DNA of 47,981 nucleotides. It comes from an archaeon HR01. GTDB taxonomy: Archaea > Thermoproteota > Nitrososphaeria_A > Caldarchaeales > Caldarchaeaceae. The stretch covers positions 24,001-71,981 of the forward strand of contig BEHD01000012.1 of assembly GCA_002898355.1 (NCBI GenBank), read 5' to 3'. Below the pieces are notes generated by a model, which ran no database searches, was not told where the DNA came from, and worked only from the letters and a program-made list of their open reading frames with translations. Numbering within the stretch: position 1 is the stretch's first letter; each line of letters starts with the position of its first letter. Positions 40,552-47,981 of this stretch are shown here, piece by piece. A program made the translations under genes and the position numbers.

Positions 40552-40576
40552 CTAGCCGGTGGTAGGGCTCTCCGGC

Positions 40577-41497
40577 ATGGCTGACACCGCCATCTCAGCC
40601 CTCAACCTCTGGAAGAGGTATCCCGGAGGTGTTCTGGCGTTGGATAACGTATCCCTGGACGTCCCCAGAGGCTGCATCTTCTCGCTTCTGGGCAGGAACG
40701 GTGCGGGGAAGACCACATTCATCAAGATAGCCTCAACCCAGCTGATGCCCAGCGGAGGCGATTTACGGGTTCTTGGGTTTGACGTGGTTTCGGAGGCCCA
40801 GGAGATCAGGAAGAGGATAGCCTTGACACCCCAGGAGGGTAGGCCGGCCCTCCTCAACACACCCTACGAACATGTATTCCACTACCTGCTGGCTCGAGGC
40901 CTATCCATCTTCGAGGCCAGCGCTAGGACGCTGAAGACTTTGAAGGAGCTGGACATGATGGAGTACGCCCATAGGACATGCTCCCAGCTCTCGGGCGGGC
41001 TAAGGCAGAGGACCCTGGCGGCGATGGCGCTCGCAACGGACGCAGACCTCCTGTTCCTGGATGAGCCGACCCTGGGTCTAGATGTGCTGACTAGGATGAA
41101 GGTCTGGGAGGTTATACGGAGGGCGGCTGCGGAGAATGGCCAGACCGTCTTCCTCACCACCCACTACATGGAGGAGGCCGAGACCCTTTCAGACCGTGTT
41201 GGCATAATAGAGGGTGGGAGGCTTGTTAAGGTTGGCCATGTGAGCGATGTCAAGGAGGCGTTGGGTGAGAAGATGTGTGTGGAGATTTCGGGATATGATT
41301 TGGATGTGGAGATGTTGCGGGGGGTGGGCCAGGTTCTGGTTTTGGGAAGGAGTGTAAGGGTGCTGGCCGATAAGAAGAGGTGTGACGAGCTCCTCGAGTG
41401 GGCTGTCAGGGCTGGGAAGCCATCTATCTTCAGGCCTGCATCCCTGGAGGATGCCTTCATAGCCTTGGTTGGCAGGGGTGTGGAGGATGAGGGCTAG
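40577..41497 (+). CDS. ABC transporter ATP-binding protein (ABC-2/drug-exporter type)
   Basis: About 306 residues. Walker A is GRNGAGKTT, the signature is LSGGLRQR, Walker B is LLFLDEPT followed by LGLDVLTR, and the H-loop is FLTTHYMEEAE. The extended C-terminus is typical of CcmA/DrrA-type exporters. It powers a membrane exporter made with the permease encoded next, whose start overlaps its stop by 11 nt. Substrate unknown. Confidence 0.92.
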   Translation: MADTAISALNLWKRYPGGVLALDNVSLDVPRGCIFSLLGRNGAGKTTFIKIASTQLMPSGGDLRVLGFDVVSEAQEIRKRIALTPQEGRPALLNTPYEHVFHYLLARGLSIFEASARTLKTLKELDMMEYAHRTCSQLSGGLRQRTLAAMALATDADLLFLDEPTLGLDVLTRMKVWEVIRRAAAENGQTVFLTTHYMEEAETLSDRVGIIEGGRLVKVGHVSDVKEALGEKMCVEISGYDLDVEMLRGVGQVLVLGRSVRVLADKKRCDELLEWAVRAGKPSIFRPASLEDAFIALVGRGVEDEG

Positions 41498-42245
41498 AGG
41501 CGGTATCCTCGGCAGGAATATGATGGCCGCCCTCTCCATCTCATGGTTCTACGGATACACACAGCTCAGAAGAAATATCTTCTGGTCCTTCCACTACGCC
41601 CTATCACCCCTGGCTTTCTTCTTCTTCATATACATCTACGGCGGCCGCCTCGGAGCACCCTACGCAATAGCTGGAGGACTTGTAATGATAACCCTCGCAG
41701 CCAGTGTATCCATGGAGACGGAGGCGGCCTTCAACAGGATTGTGCTGAAGCTTCAGGAGGTTTATGTGGCGTCGCCGATAAGCCCTACAGCCTATGTCCT
41801 CGGCCTAGCCATGGCCAACGGTCTCTCAGCCATACCTGGGATGGCGCTGATGCTCTCGATAGCCGGCCTCCTGGCCGACCTCACACCCCGGTTCTTCCTA
41901 GCCGTCTTCTCATCGCTGCCGCTCATCTGGCTGACCTTCTCATCCTTCGGCTTCCTCCTCTCCACCCTAGCCAGAGACGTGAAAGACCTCTGGACATGGA
42001 CACCGATAATTACAGGCCTCCTCTCAGTCCTCCCACCGGTCTTCTACCCCCTAGAACTCCTCCCCGGAAACCTTCGGTGGATAGCCTACGCAATCCCATC
42101 GGCCACAGCCTCCCGGCTAATACAGGAGTCACTGGGTGTGGTCGACTTGGGAGGCGAGGCAGCCCTCCTCTGGATAGCCCTAGCCACCCACACAGGAGTA
42201 GCCCTCACCATACTCCTCAAAAAAGTGAGATGGAGGCTACCCTAA
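41487..42245 (+). CDS. ABC-2 type permease
   Basis: About 252 residues with six hydrophobic helices and the ABC-2 pattern: a cytosolic RNIFWSFHYALSPLAFFFFIYIYGG first helix region, LVMITLAASVSMETEAAFNRIVLKLQEVYVASPISPTAYVLG (coupling region), and GLLSVLPPVFYPLELLPGNLRWIAYAIPSA, the conserved P-x-x-x-L-P-x-x-x-x segment near the end. ATG 41487 overlaps the ATPase stop; this is preferred to TTG 41469. It is the membrane half of the exporter. Confidence 0.88.
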   Translation: MRARGGILGRNMMAALSISWFYGYTQLRRNIFWSFHYALSPLAFFFFIYIYGGRLGAPYAIAGGLVMITLAASVSMETEAAFNRIVLKLQEVYVASPISPTAYVLGLAMANGLSAIPGMALMLSIAGLLADLTPRFFLAVFSSLPLIWLTFSSFGFLLSTLARDVKDLWTWTPIITGLLSVLPPVFYPLELLPGNLRWIAYAIPSATASRLIQESLGVVDLGGEAALLWIALATHTGVALTILLKKVRWRLP

Positions 42246-42327
42246 ACAGATACAAACCCCTTCAGGGCTGTATGATGTAAGGGATGTTCCTCCTTAAGGT
42301 TTACGGCGGAGATGCTTTCGGCTTCGC

Positions 42328-43866
42328 TCAGCCTTTTCTCACAAACAGTATCGCTAGAACCCCGGCGAGCACCACCACGCTTAGTAGGTTAATCATCGAC
42401 GATGTGAAGAGCCCCGGTGTGACAAACACCTGTATAGATGTCGGCATCAGCTTCACCGAGTAGGCTGTGGCCGCTTTCTCGCCCAAGGCTAGGGTGGAGA
42501 CAGCCCATGCAAACAAGTAGGCCGACGAGACGGATATCCCAGACATCCAACCCGTGAAAACGGACCGTAGCGATATCCTTGAGGTAGGTTCTTCCCTAGT
42601 CTTTGTATGGCCGAAAATCTCCCACACGGGGAATGTTGGGAAGAGCTTCGTAAAAAGCAGGAGCACGAGGGCGAGTCCCGCGAACGAGCCGGCGGTGAGT
42701 AGGAGCTCAACGTATGTGGGAACGTAGCTGGCGGCTGCGGTCTGGACTGTTGGAAGCCTTACCTGGTTAAGGAGGCCCGGTAAAACTATCAGGACTCTTT
42801 TGACCCACATCGCCGGAAGCACTATACCTGCCATGGCTACTACTGTTCTGTAGTTTCTCAGGGAGGGGATGAGGAGGACTATGCCGGGAACCACAAGCGA
42901 GGCAAGGATATACCATGTGAACGGGCTGTAGGGCCCTGTCCACAAAAACTCTGAAACATGGAAATCCTCGGCGGCGGCTCCGTATCTGACGGTGAAGGTT
43001 TCTGCCAGGAAGAAGTATAGGTAGCCTAGGAGGAAGACCACCAGTATCTTACCGAGGTTTATGAACGCCTTCTCAGATATTATTTCGTGGAGCTTGTAGC
43101 GTGTTCTGATGACGGCTGCTGTGATTATGATGAGGGAGAGCCCTGAGAGCAGCGCACCTATTATGAAGTAGGGGCCGAAGAGTGCGTCGTTCCATGTGGG
43201 AACAGCTTTCATACCTCCGAATATCCATCCAGTGACCGTGTGCATCATGACCGCTATGGGGATGGTTACTACTGCGAGTATTTTCAGCCCCGACTCTAGT
43301 AGGTGGGACTGTTGTTCACTTCCTGTCCAATCATATCGTAGGAGCCTGTAAAACCATGAAAACTTGGTGGAGCGCTCTGACAACACCGCTGCGTCGGGTA
43401 TCAGGCTGATGTGGAGGTATCCGAGCGATGTGAGGAGGTAGAAGAGTAGAACTATCACGTCCCATCCAACGGGTGACTGAATCCTTCCATACAACGGGAT
43501 GTAGACGAGGGCTCGGAAGAGCTGTCCCACGTCGAACAGTATGTTCAGCGCGGCCATCACCAAGCTCCCGACAGTGACTACTTCTGCGATTCGTGTTATG
43601 GGCTTTCCCCACTCGAGGTTGAGCAGCCTCATGACGGCGGAGATGAATGTTCCTGACATGCTTATGCTGATGAAGAAGACAAAGTTCGCCATGTATATAC
43701 CCCAGACTGCGGGCCGGTTGAGGCCAGTCACACCGAGGCCGGTGGATAGCTGCTGGAGCCATGCATAAACCGCCAGCCCGATAACTGTCAACAGGACACC
43801 CAGCGTCAGGTATGTTCCCCTACCGAAGAAGCCGACGGAATAGTATCTCTCACGCCGCTCCGACAT
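42328..43866 (-). CDS. NrfD/PsrC-like membrane subunit of a molybdoenzyme
   Basis: 512 residues with about 12 hydrophobic helices. An early helix has NRPAVWGIYMANFVFFISISMSGTFISA and the later HTVTGWIFGGMKAVPTWNDALFGPYFIIGALLSG is characteristic of NrfD proteins, which bind quinone and exchange electrons with an iron-sulfur partner. It is longer than classical PsrC (about 250-320 aa), closer to the 9-10-helix ActC/HybB-like or sulfur-reductase types. It is the last gene of the minus-strand set and starts next to the ferredoxin stop, so the three proteins form one membrane complex. Confidence 0.85.
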   Translation of the reverse strand: MSERRERYYSVGFFGRGTYLTLGVLLTVIGLAVYAWLQQLSTGLGVTGLNRPAVWGIYMANFVFFISISMSGTFISAVMRLLNLEWGKPITRIAEVVTVGSLVMAALNILFDVGQLFRALVYIPLYGRIQSPVGWDVIVLLFYLLTSLGYLHISLIPDAAVLSERSTKFSWFYRLLRYDWTGSEQQSHLLESGLKILAVVTIPIAVMMHTVTGWIFGGMKAVPTWNDALFGPYFIIGALLSGLSLIIITAAVIRTRYKLHEIISEKAFINLGKILVVFLLGYLYFFLAETFTVRYGAAAEDFHVSEFLWTGPYSPFTWYILASLVVPGIVLLIPSLRNYRTVVAMAGIVLPAMWVKRVLIVLPGLLNQVRLPTVQTAAASYVPTYVELLLTAGSFAGLALVLLLFTKLFPTFPVWEIFGHTKTREEPTSRISLRSVFTGWMSGISVSSAYLFAWAVSTLALGEKAATAYSVKLMPTSIQVFVTPGLFTSSMINLLSVVVLAGVLAILFVRKG

Positions 43867-44682
43867 CTACCTCCCCTCCTGCAGGTAAATCACCTTAGGC
43901 TCCGTCCCAAACTCTTCAAAGAGCCTGAAAGCCCTCTTGCTCCGGGCCATCTGTGAGACTAGGCTCTCGGGGTCGTCTAGGTCTCCGAAGATGATGGCTC
44001 TTCCTGTGCATGACCTTACGCATGAGGGCAGGTAGTTGAGCTCCCTGAAGTCGAAATCCTCCCACATATCATCGGGCTCAGCCTCATCCACCTCATCGCT
44101 CTTCGTGACGAGTCTACGCATCAAGGTGTCGACGGCTTTACCCATCTTCCTCTCCACATCGTCTTCATCCCGAACAGCTTTGGCGACGGCGGGCGGCATA
44201 TTTCCCGAGGCTATGTCTCGTCTGAGCCTCTCTATCCTGTGGACGCAGAACGTGCACTTTTCCACGACTCCTGCAGGTCTCACAGGTACGCTTGGGTTTA
44301 GATACTCTGTGAACGTGTCAGGCCAAGACGGCTCACGCCAGTTGAAGTATCTGACCCCGTAGGGGCACGCCACCATGCAGAGCCGGCATCCGATGCATCG
44401 GCTGTAGTCCTGTGTAACGATTCCATCCTCACGCTGGTATGTGGCCCCGACCGGACACACCTGCACACATGGCGGGCTGTCGCAGTGCATGCAAGGCCTC
44501 GGAAGCATCACCGTCCTCTCTCCACCATCTTTCACTACAAGGTCCATCCACGCAATCTGTCTTCCATAAAGCTGGTCAGCCTCGCTTCCCGGAGGCACGT
44601 TGTTCTCAGCTTTGCATGCGACAACGCATGCTTGGCAGGCCGTGCATTTATCCAAATCAATAACCATGCCCCACCTAACCAT
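43867..44682 (-). CDS. Four-cluster ferredoxin subunit (PsrB/TtrB/NrfC-like)
   Basis: 271 residues with several Cys blocks: DKCTACQACVVACKAENNVP, CMHCDSPPCVQVCPVGATY, CIGCRLCMVACPYGVRYF, CTFCVHR, and CVRSCTGRAIIFGD, adding up to the sixteen-cysteine arrangement of molybdoenzyme beta subunits. It passes electrons between the NrfD quinone site and the molybdopterin subunit on the outer face. It has no own Tat signal and is presumably carried by the catalytic subunit. Its start overlaps the stop of the catalytic gene and its stop abuts the membrane-subunit start. Confidence 0.92.
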   Translation of the reverse strand: MVRWGMVIDLDKCTACQACVVACKAENNVPPGSEADQLYGRQIAWMDLVVKDGGERTVMLPRPCMHCDSPPCVQVCPVGATYQREDGIVTQDYSRCIGCRLCMVACPYGVRYFNWREPSWPDTFTEYLNPSVPVRPAGVVEKCTFCVHRIERLRRDIASGNMPPAVAKAVRDEDDVERKMGKAVDTLMRRLVTKSDEVDEAEPDDMWEDFDFRELNYLPSCVRSCTGRAIIFGDLDDPESLVSQMARSKRAFRLFEEFGTEPKVIYLQEGR

Positions 44683-47117
44683 CAGACACCACCCACCTTG
44701 GAGATTCTAACACGAGTTGATGTGAAGCCGGCTGAGCCTGAGAGCATCTCCCGCCTCTCCACAAGTAGGGTGTTCACGTTTCTACCTGTCTTGGAGGCCC
44801 ATCTGCCGTAGGCGGACCTGCCTATTCCGAAAGGCATGGCAACCACCTCGGGCGAGGAGGTTTGACGTATCTTCGCCACTGTCACTAGGCGGCCTACGGG
44901 AGACTCGACCACGACCGTGTCACCGTCCCTGATGCCGAGCTTCTCGGCTGCGAGGGGATGTATCTCAACCCAGTTTCTCCAGCCCATCCTCACATACGGC
45001 CCCCAGCTGGCCAGGGCCCATGGGCTGTTGGTGCCTCTCCCCTCCGCATGCATGATTGACTTGTAGGTGGCTAGGATGAAGGGATACTCATCTGAGCCGC
45101 CCACGAACTCCGGCTCCTCATAATGTGGTAGGAAGACCTCCCCGCCCCTCGCCTTGATGTTTAGGTTGTTTAAGATTTTTTCAAATGCCTCATCGAATGG
45201 TATGCCCTCCTTCTCCGAAAGCTTCTCCGCCAGAGTCGTCAGCTTCTCCTCGATTGCCTTGGAGTGGAACTCAAACCTCTTAGTCTTTGTCTGCAGTTCG
45301 TGATCATAGTCTTCAAAGGCGTAGGGTGGGTCGGCCCAGAAACCGTACTTAAGGACGTTGGACCAGAACTCCTCAAGGCTGTTCATCCGGCTTAACCTTA
45401 TCGGGCCTACCTTGCCTCTACCGCTCTCCCATATACCGCTCCACCTATATCTAATCGCCTCCTCGAAGGTTTCCCATGGGAAGGCTGAGGAAACGGCACC
45501 GCCGATTCGTCTGGCAAGCTGTATTATGACATCGCCGGTGTTCACCGTCTTGTAGAGTGGCTTGACAGCTGGTTGGCGTATGGAGGCCACCGGATAGCCA
45601 AGGCTCGGGTAGATGACATCATCCATAAACCGCTCCAAGTAGGTGTGGTCCGGTAGGACGACGTCAGCGTAATAGGATGTGGTCTCGTCCATGAAAGGTG
45701 ATGTACTCACTATGAACGGTATCTTGTCCAAAGCTTTTTGCCATGTGCTTACGTTGGGCGAGGAGAAGACGGGGTTGGTGTAGTAGGTCATTAACACCTC
45801 GACGGGGTAGGGTTTCTCCTCGAGTATCGATTCCGGAACCTGCTGATAGACATTTTTCGCGAATGGATACTTTTCCGTCCCCGCGTAGTCTATCCTCATG
45901 TTGCTCAAACCTGTCTTGGCTACGTCGTCAAGCTCGAGGGATGGCCATGGTTTGAACGGCGGTGACTTCTGGACAATCACTCCACCCTTTTTACCGATCC
46001 TTCCAACCAACGCGTTGAGGGAGTGTATGGCCATGTAGCTGAAGACTCCGTTGGGCTGCATCATGGCGCCCCTCTGTCCAGCAGCTATCGCTGGCTTTGT
46101 TGTCGCGAATTCGTGGGCTATTCTCTCAATCGTCTCAGCCTCGACACCTGTGGTTTTTTCAGCCCAATCTACACCGTACTTAGATAGCAGCAGCTCCGAA
46201 TACTCCTCGAATCCGTAGGTGTAGTTTTCGACAAACTCCCTGTCATATAGCTTGTCTCTGACTATGACGTGGGCTATGCCGAGGGCGAGCGAGCCGTCTG
46301 TTCCGGGCTTTATCTTAAGCCACTCATCAGCCTTGACGGCGGTGGTTGAGTATCTCACATCCGCAACAACTATCTTGGCCCTCACAGGTCTCTCAGCCCT
46401 GATGTGGCCGTAGCTTCTCAGAAGCCTCGTTGTGGGACGCCATGCTTCTAGGAAGGAGGCGCCGAATAGCAGGAGGTAGTTGGTGTTCTGCCAGTCGTAT
46501 CCGAGGTATGCTTTGACTCCCTGTGTGAGGTAGTGGGCTATCACCGCTCCGTCGGAGCAGATGCTGCTGTGGCCTATCCGGTTTGGTGTTCCGTAGGAGT
46601 TGGTGAACCTTGAGATGAAGTCGCCCATGTTCCCCCTCACCCGGCCGTCTAGCCAGACAAACCTCTCAGGCGTGCCGGCTTTCCTCAGTTCAGCAAGCCT
46701 AGATGCGACAAGGCTCAGGGCCTCCTCCCAGCCCGCCTCCCGGAACTTTGGCGAACCCCTCTCCCCAACCCTGATGAGCGGCGTCCTTATCCTGTCGGGG
46801 TCGTAGAGTATGTGGAGTCCGTAGTGGGCCTTGGGGCATATGGAGCCCCTGTTTATGGGATGAAGGGGGTTACCCTCTATCTTCACCGCCCTATCCTCGG
46901 CCACTCGTACGGCTATGCCGCAGCCGGCCGGACACTGGAGACAGGTGCTCGCCACCCAGCCATCCTCAACAAACCTGTAACCCGAGTCAGCGTGCAGAAC
47001 ATTTGTCTGAAGCTGGAGAAGCACTTCTCGTGGCACCGAGACAAGCGTGCCTATTGTCCCCGCTGCAGCGGTAGCTACAGCCACCTTCATGAAATCTCGG
47101 CGACTAACGCCAGACAT
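44682..47117 (-). CDS. Tat-exported molybdopterin oxidoreductase catalytic subunit
   Basis: 811 residues of the DMSO-reductase superfamily. A twin-arginine signal (S-R-R-D-F-M-K at 5-11) and hydrophobic stretch open it. The 4Fe-4S motif is C59-x2-C62-x3-C66...C94. The likely metal ligand is Cys187 in GHSSICSDG, then YLLLFGASFLEAWRP and two Mo-bis-PGD domains, ending with the C-terminal WVEIHPLAAEKLGIRDGDTVVVESP dinucleotide-binding fold. With the ferredoxin and NrfD subunits it resembles polysulfide, thiosulfate or tetrathionate reductases, but substrate is not determinable from sequence. It would link quinones to an external acceptor or donor. A CoxIII gene in the same window shows oxygen respiration too. 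Confidence 0.88.
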   Translation of the reverse strand: MSGVSRRDFMKVAVATAAAGTIGTLVSVPREVLLQLQTNVLHADSGYRFVEDGWVASTCLQCPAGCGIAVRVAEDRAVKIEGNPLHPINRGSICPKAHYGLHILYDPDRIRTPLIRVGERGSPKFREAGWEEALSLVASRLAELRKAGTPERFVWLDGRVRGNMGDFISRFTNSYGTPNRIGHSSICSDGAVIAHYLTQGVKAYLGYDWQNTNYLLLFGASFLEAWRPTTRLLRSYGHIRAERPVRAKIVVADVRYSTTAVKADEWLKIKPGTDGSLALGIAHVIVRDKLYDREFVENYTYGFEEYSELLLSKYGVDWAEKTTGVEAETIERIAHEFATTKPAIAAGQRGAMMQPNGVFSYMAIHSLNALVGRIGKKGGVIVQKSPPFKPWPSLELDDVAKTGLSNMRIDYAGTEKYPFAKNVYQQVPESILEEKPYPVEVLMTYYTNPVFSSPNVSTWQKALDKIPFIVSTSPFMDETTSYYADVVLPDHTYLERFMDDVIYPSLGYPVASIRQPAVKPLYKTVNTGDVIIQLARRIGGAVSSAFPWETFEEAIRYRWSGIWESGRGKVGPIRLSRMNSLEEFWSNVLKYGFWADPPYAFEDYDHELQTKTKRFEFHSKAIEEKLTTLAEKLSEKEGIPFDEAFEKILNNLNIKARGGEVFLPHYEEPEFVGGSDEYPFILATYKSIMHAEGRGTNSPWALASWGPYVRMGWRNWVEIHPLAAEKLGIRDGDTVVVESPVGRLVTVAKIRQTSSPEVVAMPFGIGRSAYGRWASKTGRNVNTLLVERREMLSGSAGFTSTRVRISKVGGV

Positions 47118-47170
47118 ACGTGTTCATGTAATCTTTGAGATACTTAGCTATGTGCCTACAAAAGTATGCA

Positions 47171-47190
47171 AATGTATAAGACTACATACA
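47171..47190. promoter_or_regulatory. Inverted repeat upstream of the molybdoenzyme operon
   Basis: ATGTAT and ATACAT face each other across eight nt, about 55-75 nt upstream of the molybdoenzyme ATG. Related TATAC/GTATA words lie on both sides. It could be an operator controlling this respiratory operon, but the region is AT-rich and the match is short. Confidence 0.3.
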
Positions 47191-47328
47191 TCACGTATAA
47201 ATGTCTCCTCGGTATGGAGACGGCTCAAATAAAGTAGCAGCTGTCACATCCCCCAGAGACACGAAGGATATGTTTACGCAGTTCTTGCAACCAGAGATTC
47301 TTTGAAGAGGGGCAGCGTTGCATACATC

Positions 47329-47460
47329 TGCGGGGGGTGGGATTTGAACCCACGAACCCCTTTTATCCTTTTTTCTTCGGGACAGGAGCCTCAGTCCTGC
47401 GGACTGTCATATAGCATCGGTAGCAGATGCTATATTTTGACCAGGCTTTCCTACCCCCGC
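47329..47460 (-). tRNA. tRNA-Leu(GAG) with a D-arm intron
   Basis: Read on the minus strand: acceptor GCGGGGG (47460-47454) pairs with CCCCCGC (47336-47330), discriminator A. The anticodon arm is CAGGA-CTGAGGC-TCCTG with anticodon GAG (47392-47390); its loop is a normal 7 nt, so there is no intron there. The T-arm is GTGGG-TTCAAAT-CCCAC. The D-stem GGA/TCC and loop AAGCCTGGTCAA only form if 33 nt (47404-47436) after position 22 are removed, a non-canonical intron. The variable arm is also long (CCC...GGGG with ~18 nt between). CCA is not encoded. A TATA box lies 23-33 nt upstream. Confidence 0.82.
47404..47436 (-). other. Predicted 33-nt intron at position 22/23 of tRNA-Leu
   Basis: It contains the perfect 10-bp hairpin ATATAGCATC (47435-47426)/GATGCTATAT (47418-47409) with a 7-nt loop TGCTACC. 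An AAA bulge on the 5' side and a short GTC/GAC helix next to it resemble a bulge-helix-bulge splice motif. The exact cut is ambiguous by one or two A. Confidence 0.6.
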
Positions 47461-47482
47461 CATGTAGAACCAATCACTAACG

Positions 47483-47493
47483 TTTTATATTAA
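47483..47493 (-). promoter_or_regulatory. TATA box of tRNA-Leu
   Basis: On the minus strand TTAATATAAAA, 23-33 nt upstream of the tRNA 5' end at 47460. Confidence 0.6.
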
Positions 47494-47590
47494 CCCTAAT
47501 TTCAAAGGAGGAAAAAGGAGGGAATTGGCTGGCGGCAGGTCTCTGACGGTGTCTGGGAACCGGATGAAGGCCTAAGCATTGGACTGAGGA

Positions 47591-47637
47591 TTGCCTTTTC
47601 GGCATTTTCGCCGTTGACCAGGCTTGGCGTCCCCCGC
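47591..47637 (-). other. tRNA-Leu-like 5' half (acceptor strand plus D-arm) without the rest
   Basis: On the minus strand GCGGGGG (47637-47631) is followed by A, C, then GCC-AAGCCTGGTCAAC-GGC (47628-47611), a complete leucine-type D-arm nearly identical in loop sequence to the tRNA-Leu 150 bp away. Position 8 is A instead of T. Behind it GGCG-AAAAT-GCC and TGCC-GAAAA-GGCA form small hairpins, but I find no anticodon arm or matching T-arm. It may be a pseudogene, a split-tRNA half or another structured RNA. Confidence 0.4.
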
Positions 47638-47747
47638 TGCGTATGGTGGAGTTCCGACTCTTCAATTTAAGAATGTTTGTGGGGGTTTACGCTGGGTCTG
47701 CCTGCTTATCTTTTTATCCAGCATCTCCGCATAGTCTTTTGGTTGTT

Positions 47748-47981
47748 ATGGAGCAGACGGTCTGTAGTCTCGGCTATGTTAACCGGATATACAACAACGT
47801 GTCTTCGGTGAATATCGAGGCTTTCGAGAGGTTTTTCCACGATATCAAGTCGGCGGGTGTGATAATTCCCTCTGGTGAGGGGAGGTCTAAGGGAGCCCTC
47901 AGCATCGCCTGTAGCGAGCTGGCCAAGATGAGGGGTGGCAAGATAGTGGTGGATAGGGGTGATATAGGCTTCCCCGGCAGG
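47748..47981 (+). CDS. SIS-domain protein, N-terminal part (runs off the window)
   Basis: The first 78 residues, cut by the window edge. After a short helix (EAFERFFHDIKSAG), the segment IIPSGEGRSKGALSIACSEL matches the phosphosugar-binding G-x-G-R-S loop of SIS-domain proteins such as 6-phospho-3-hexuloisomerase; it continues GGKIVVDRGDIGFPG. It may isomerise a sugar phosphate or sense one. ATG 47748 follows TTTTTATC at 47711-47718 by 30-37 nt. Confidence 0.5.
   Translation, partial: MEQTVCSLGYVNRIYNNVSSVNIEAFERFFHDIKSAGVIIPSGEGRSKGALSIACSELAKMRGGKIVVDRGDIGFPGR

Noticed and set aside
47540-47590. Possible C/D-box guide RNA (GGATGA and CTGA words on the plus strand)
   Set aside because: Only partial boxes, no good C box upstream and no correct spacing.

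Overview
The window is an archaeal chromosome segment. Translation and DNA-handling genes are of archaeal type: PheRS alpha and beta in tandem, an archaeal TyrRS, topoisomerase VI subunit A and a primase-like AEP protein. Both recognisable tRNA genes have introns and no encoded CCA, and many genes start 25-32 nt downstream of a TTTATA- or CTTAAA-like box, i.e. probably leaderless. The core is GC-rich and contains a haem-copper oxidase subunit III, a class II ribonucleotide reductase, a methanopterin-pathway gene, an F420-type reductase and a CFI-box surface protein. This mix suits a thermophilic thaumarchaeote/aigarchaeote (Caldiarchaeum-like) genome. That placement is inference from gene content, not a phylogeny.

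Layout. 1-4.1 kb: C-terminus of a KaiC/RecA-like ATPase, an AEP primase-like protein, a CatE-like extradiol dioxygenase, an aldehyde dehydrogenase and a methyltransferase whose SAM motif precedes any normal start codon. 4.1-5.5 kb (minus): QueT-like transporter and CoxIII. 5.5-17.3 kb: housekeeping block of pheS-pheT, tyrS, B12-dependent RNR, a lone NuoN/MrpD-type antiporter subunit, top6A, a calcineurin-type phosphoesterase, a SWIM protein and an intron-containing tRNA-Ser(CGA). 17.3-20.2 kb: an AT-richer patch with a hairpin, two long G-runs at the start of an ACT-V4R gene, then the CFI-box surface protein. 20.4-27.4 kb: DUF255 thioredoxin-like protein, MFS transporter, orphan E2 acyltransferase, DUF447, beta-RFAP synthase and a convergent DUF1464 gene.

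27.5-30.8 kb looks like a small regulon. A CARF-type wHTH regulator sits among membrane proteins, a secreted DUF3179 protein and a DUF1059 protein. Three copies of a 13-bp palindrome (TTNAACNGTTNAA) lie 6-8 nt upstream of the TATA boxes, so the genes can be read as a regulator and its targets. 31-32.1 kb: two tandem paralogous small proteins, the second broken in an A8 run. 32.2-37.0 kb: PqqD-like protein, DoxX, then a tightly packed string of two FrnE/DsbA proteins (one fused to a wHTH), a zinc-knuckle protein, a Ddn-like reductase, a methyltransferase and a YciI-DUF5519 fusion. This is probably a thiol/xenobiotic redox module. 37.0-39.4 kb: two ~117-bp direct repeats bracket a wHTH-nucleotidyltransferase protein resembling a one-piece AbiE-type system, plus debris.

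39.5-47.1 kb: alpha/beta hydrolase, a two-gene ABC exporter, and (minus) a Tat-exported molybdopterin oxidoreductase with its four-cluster ferredoxin and NrfD membrane anchor, forming a quinone-linked respiratory enzyme. 47.3-48 kb: tRNA-Leu(GAG) with a D-arm intron, a separate tRNA-Leu-like 5' half, and the start of a SIS-domain gene.

The strongest leads for something new are the CARF regulon, the poly-G ACT-V4R locus, the fused wHTH-NTase between repeats and the unusual tRNA-Leu locus.
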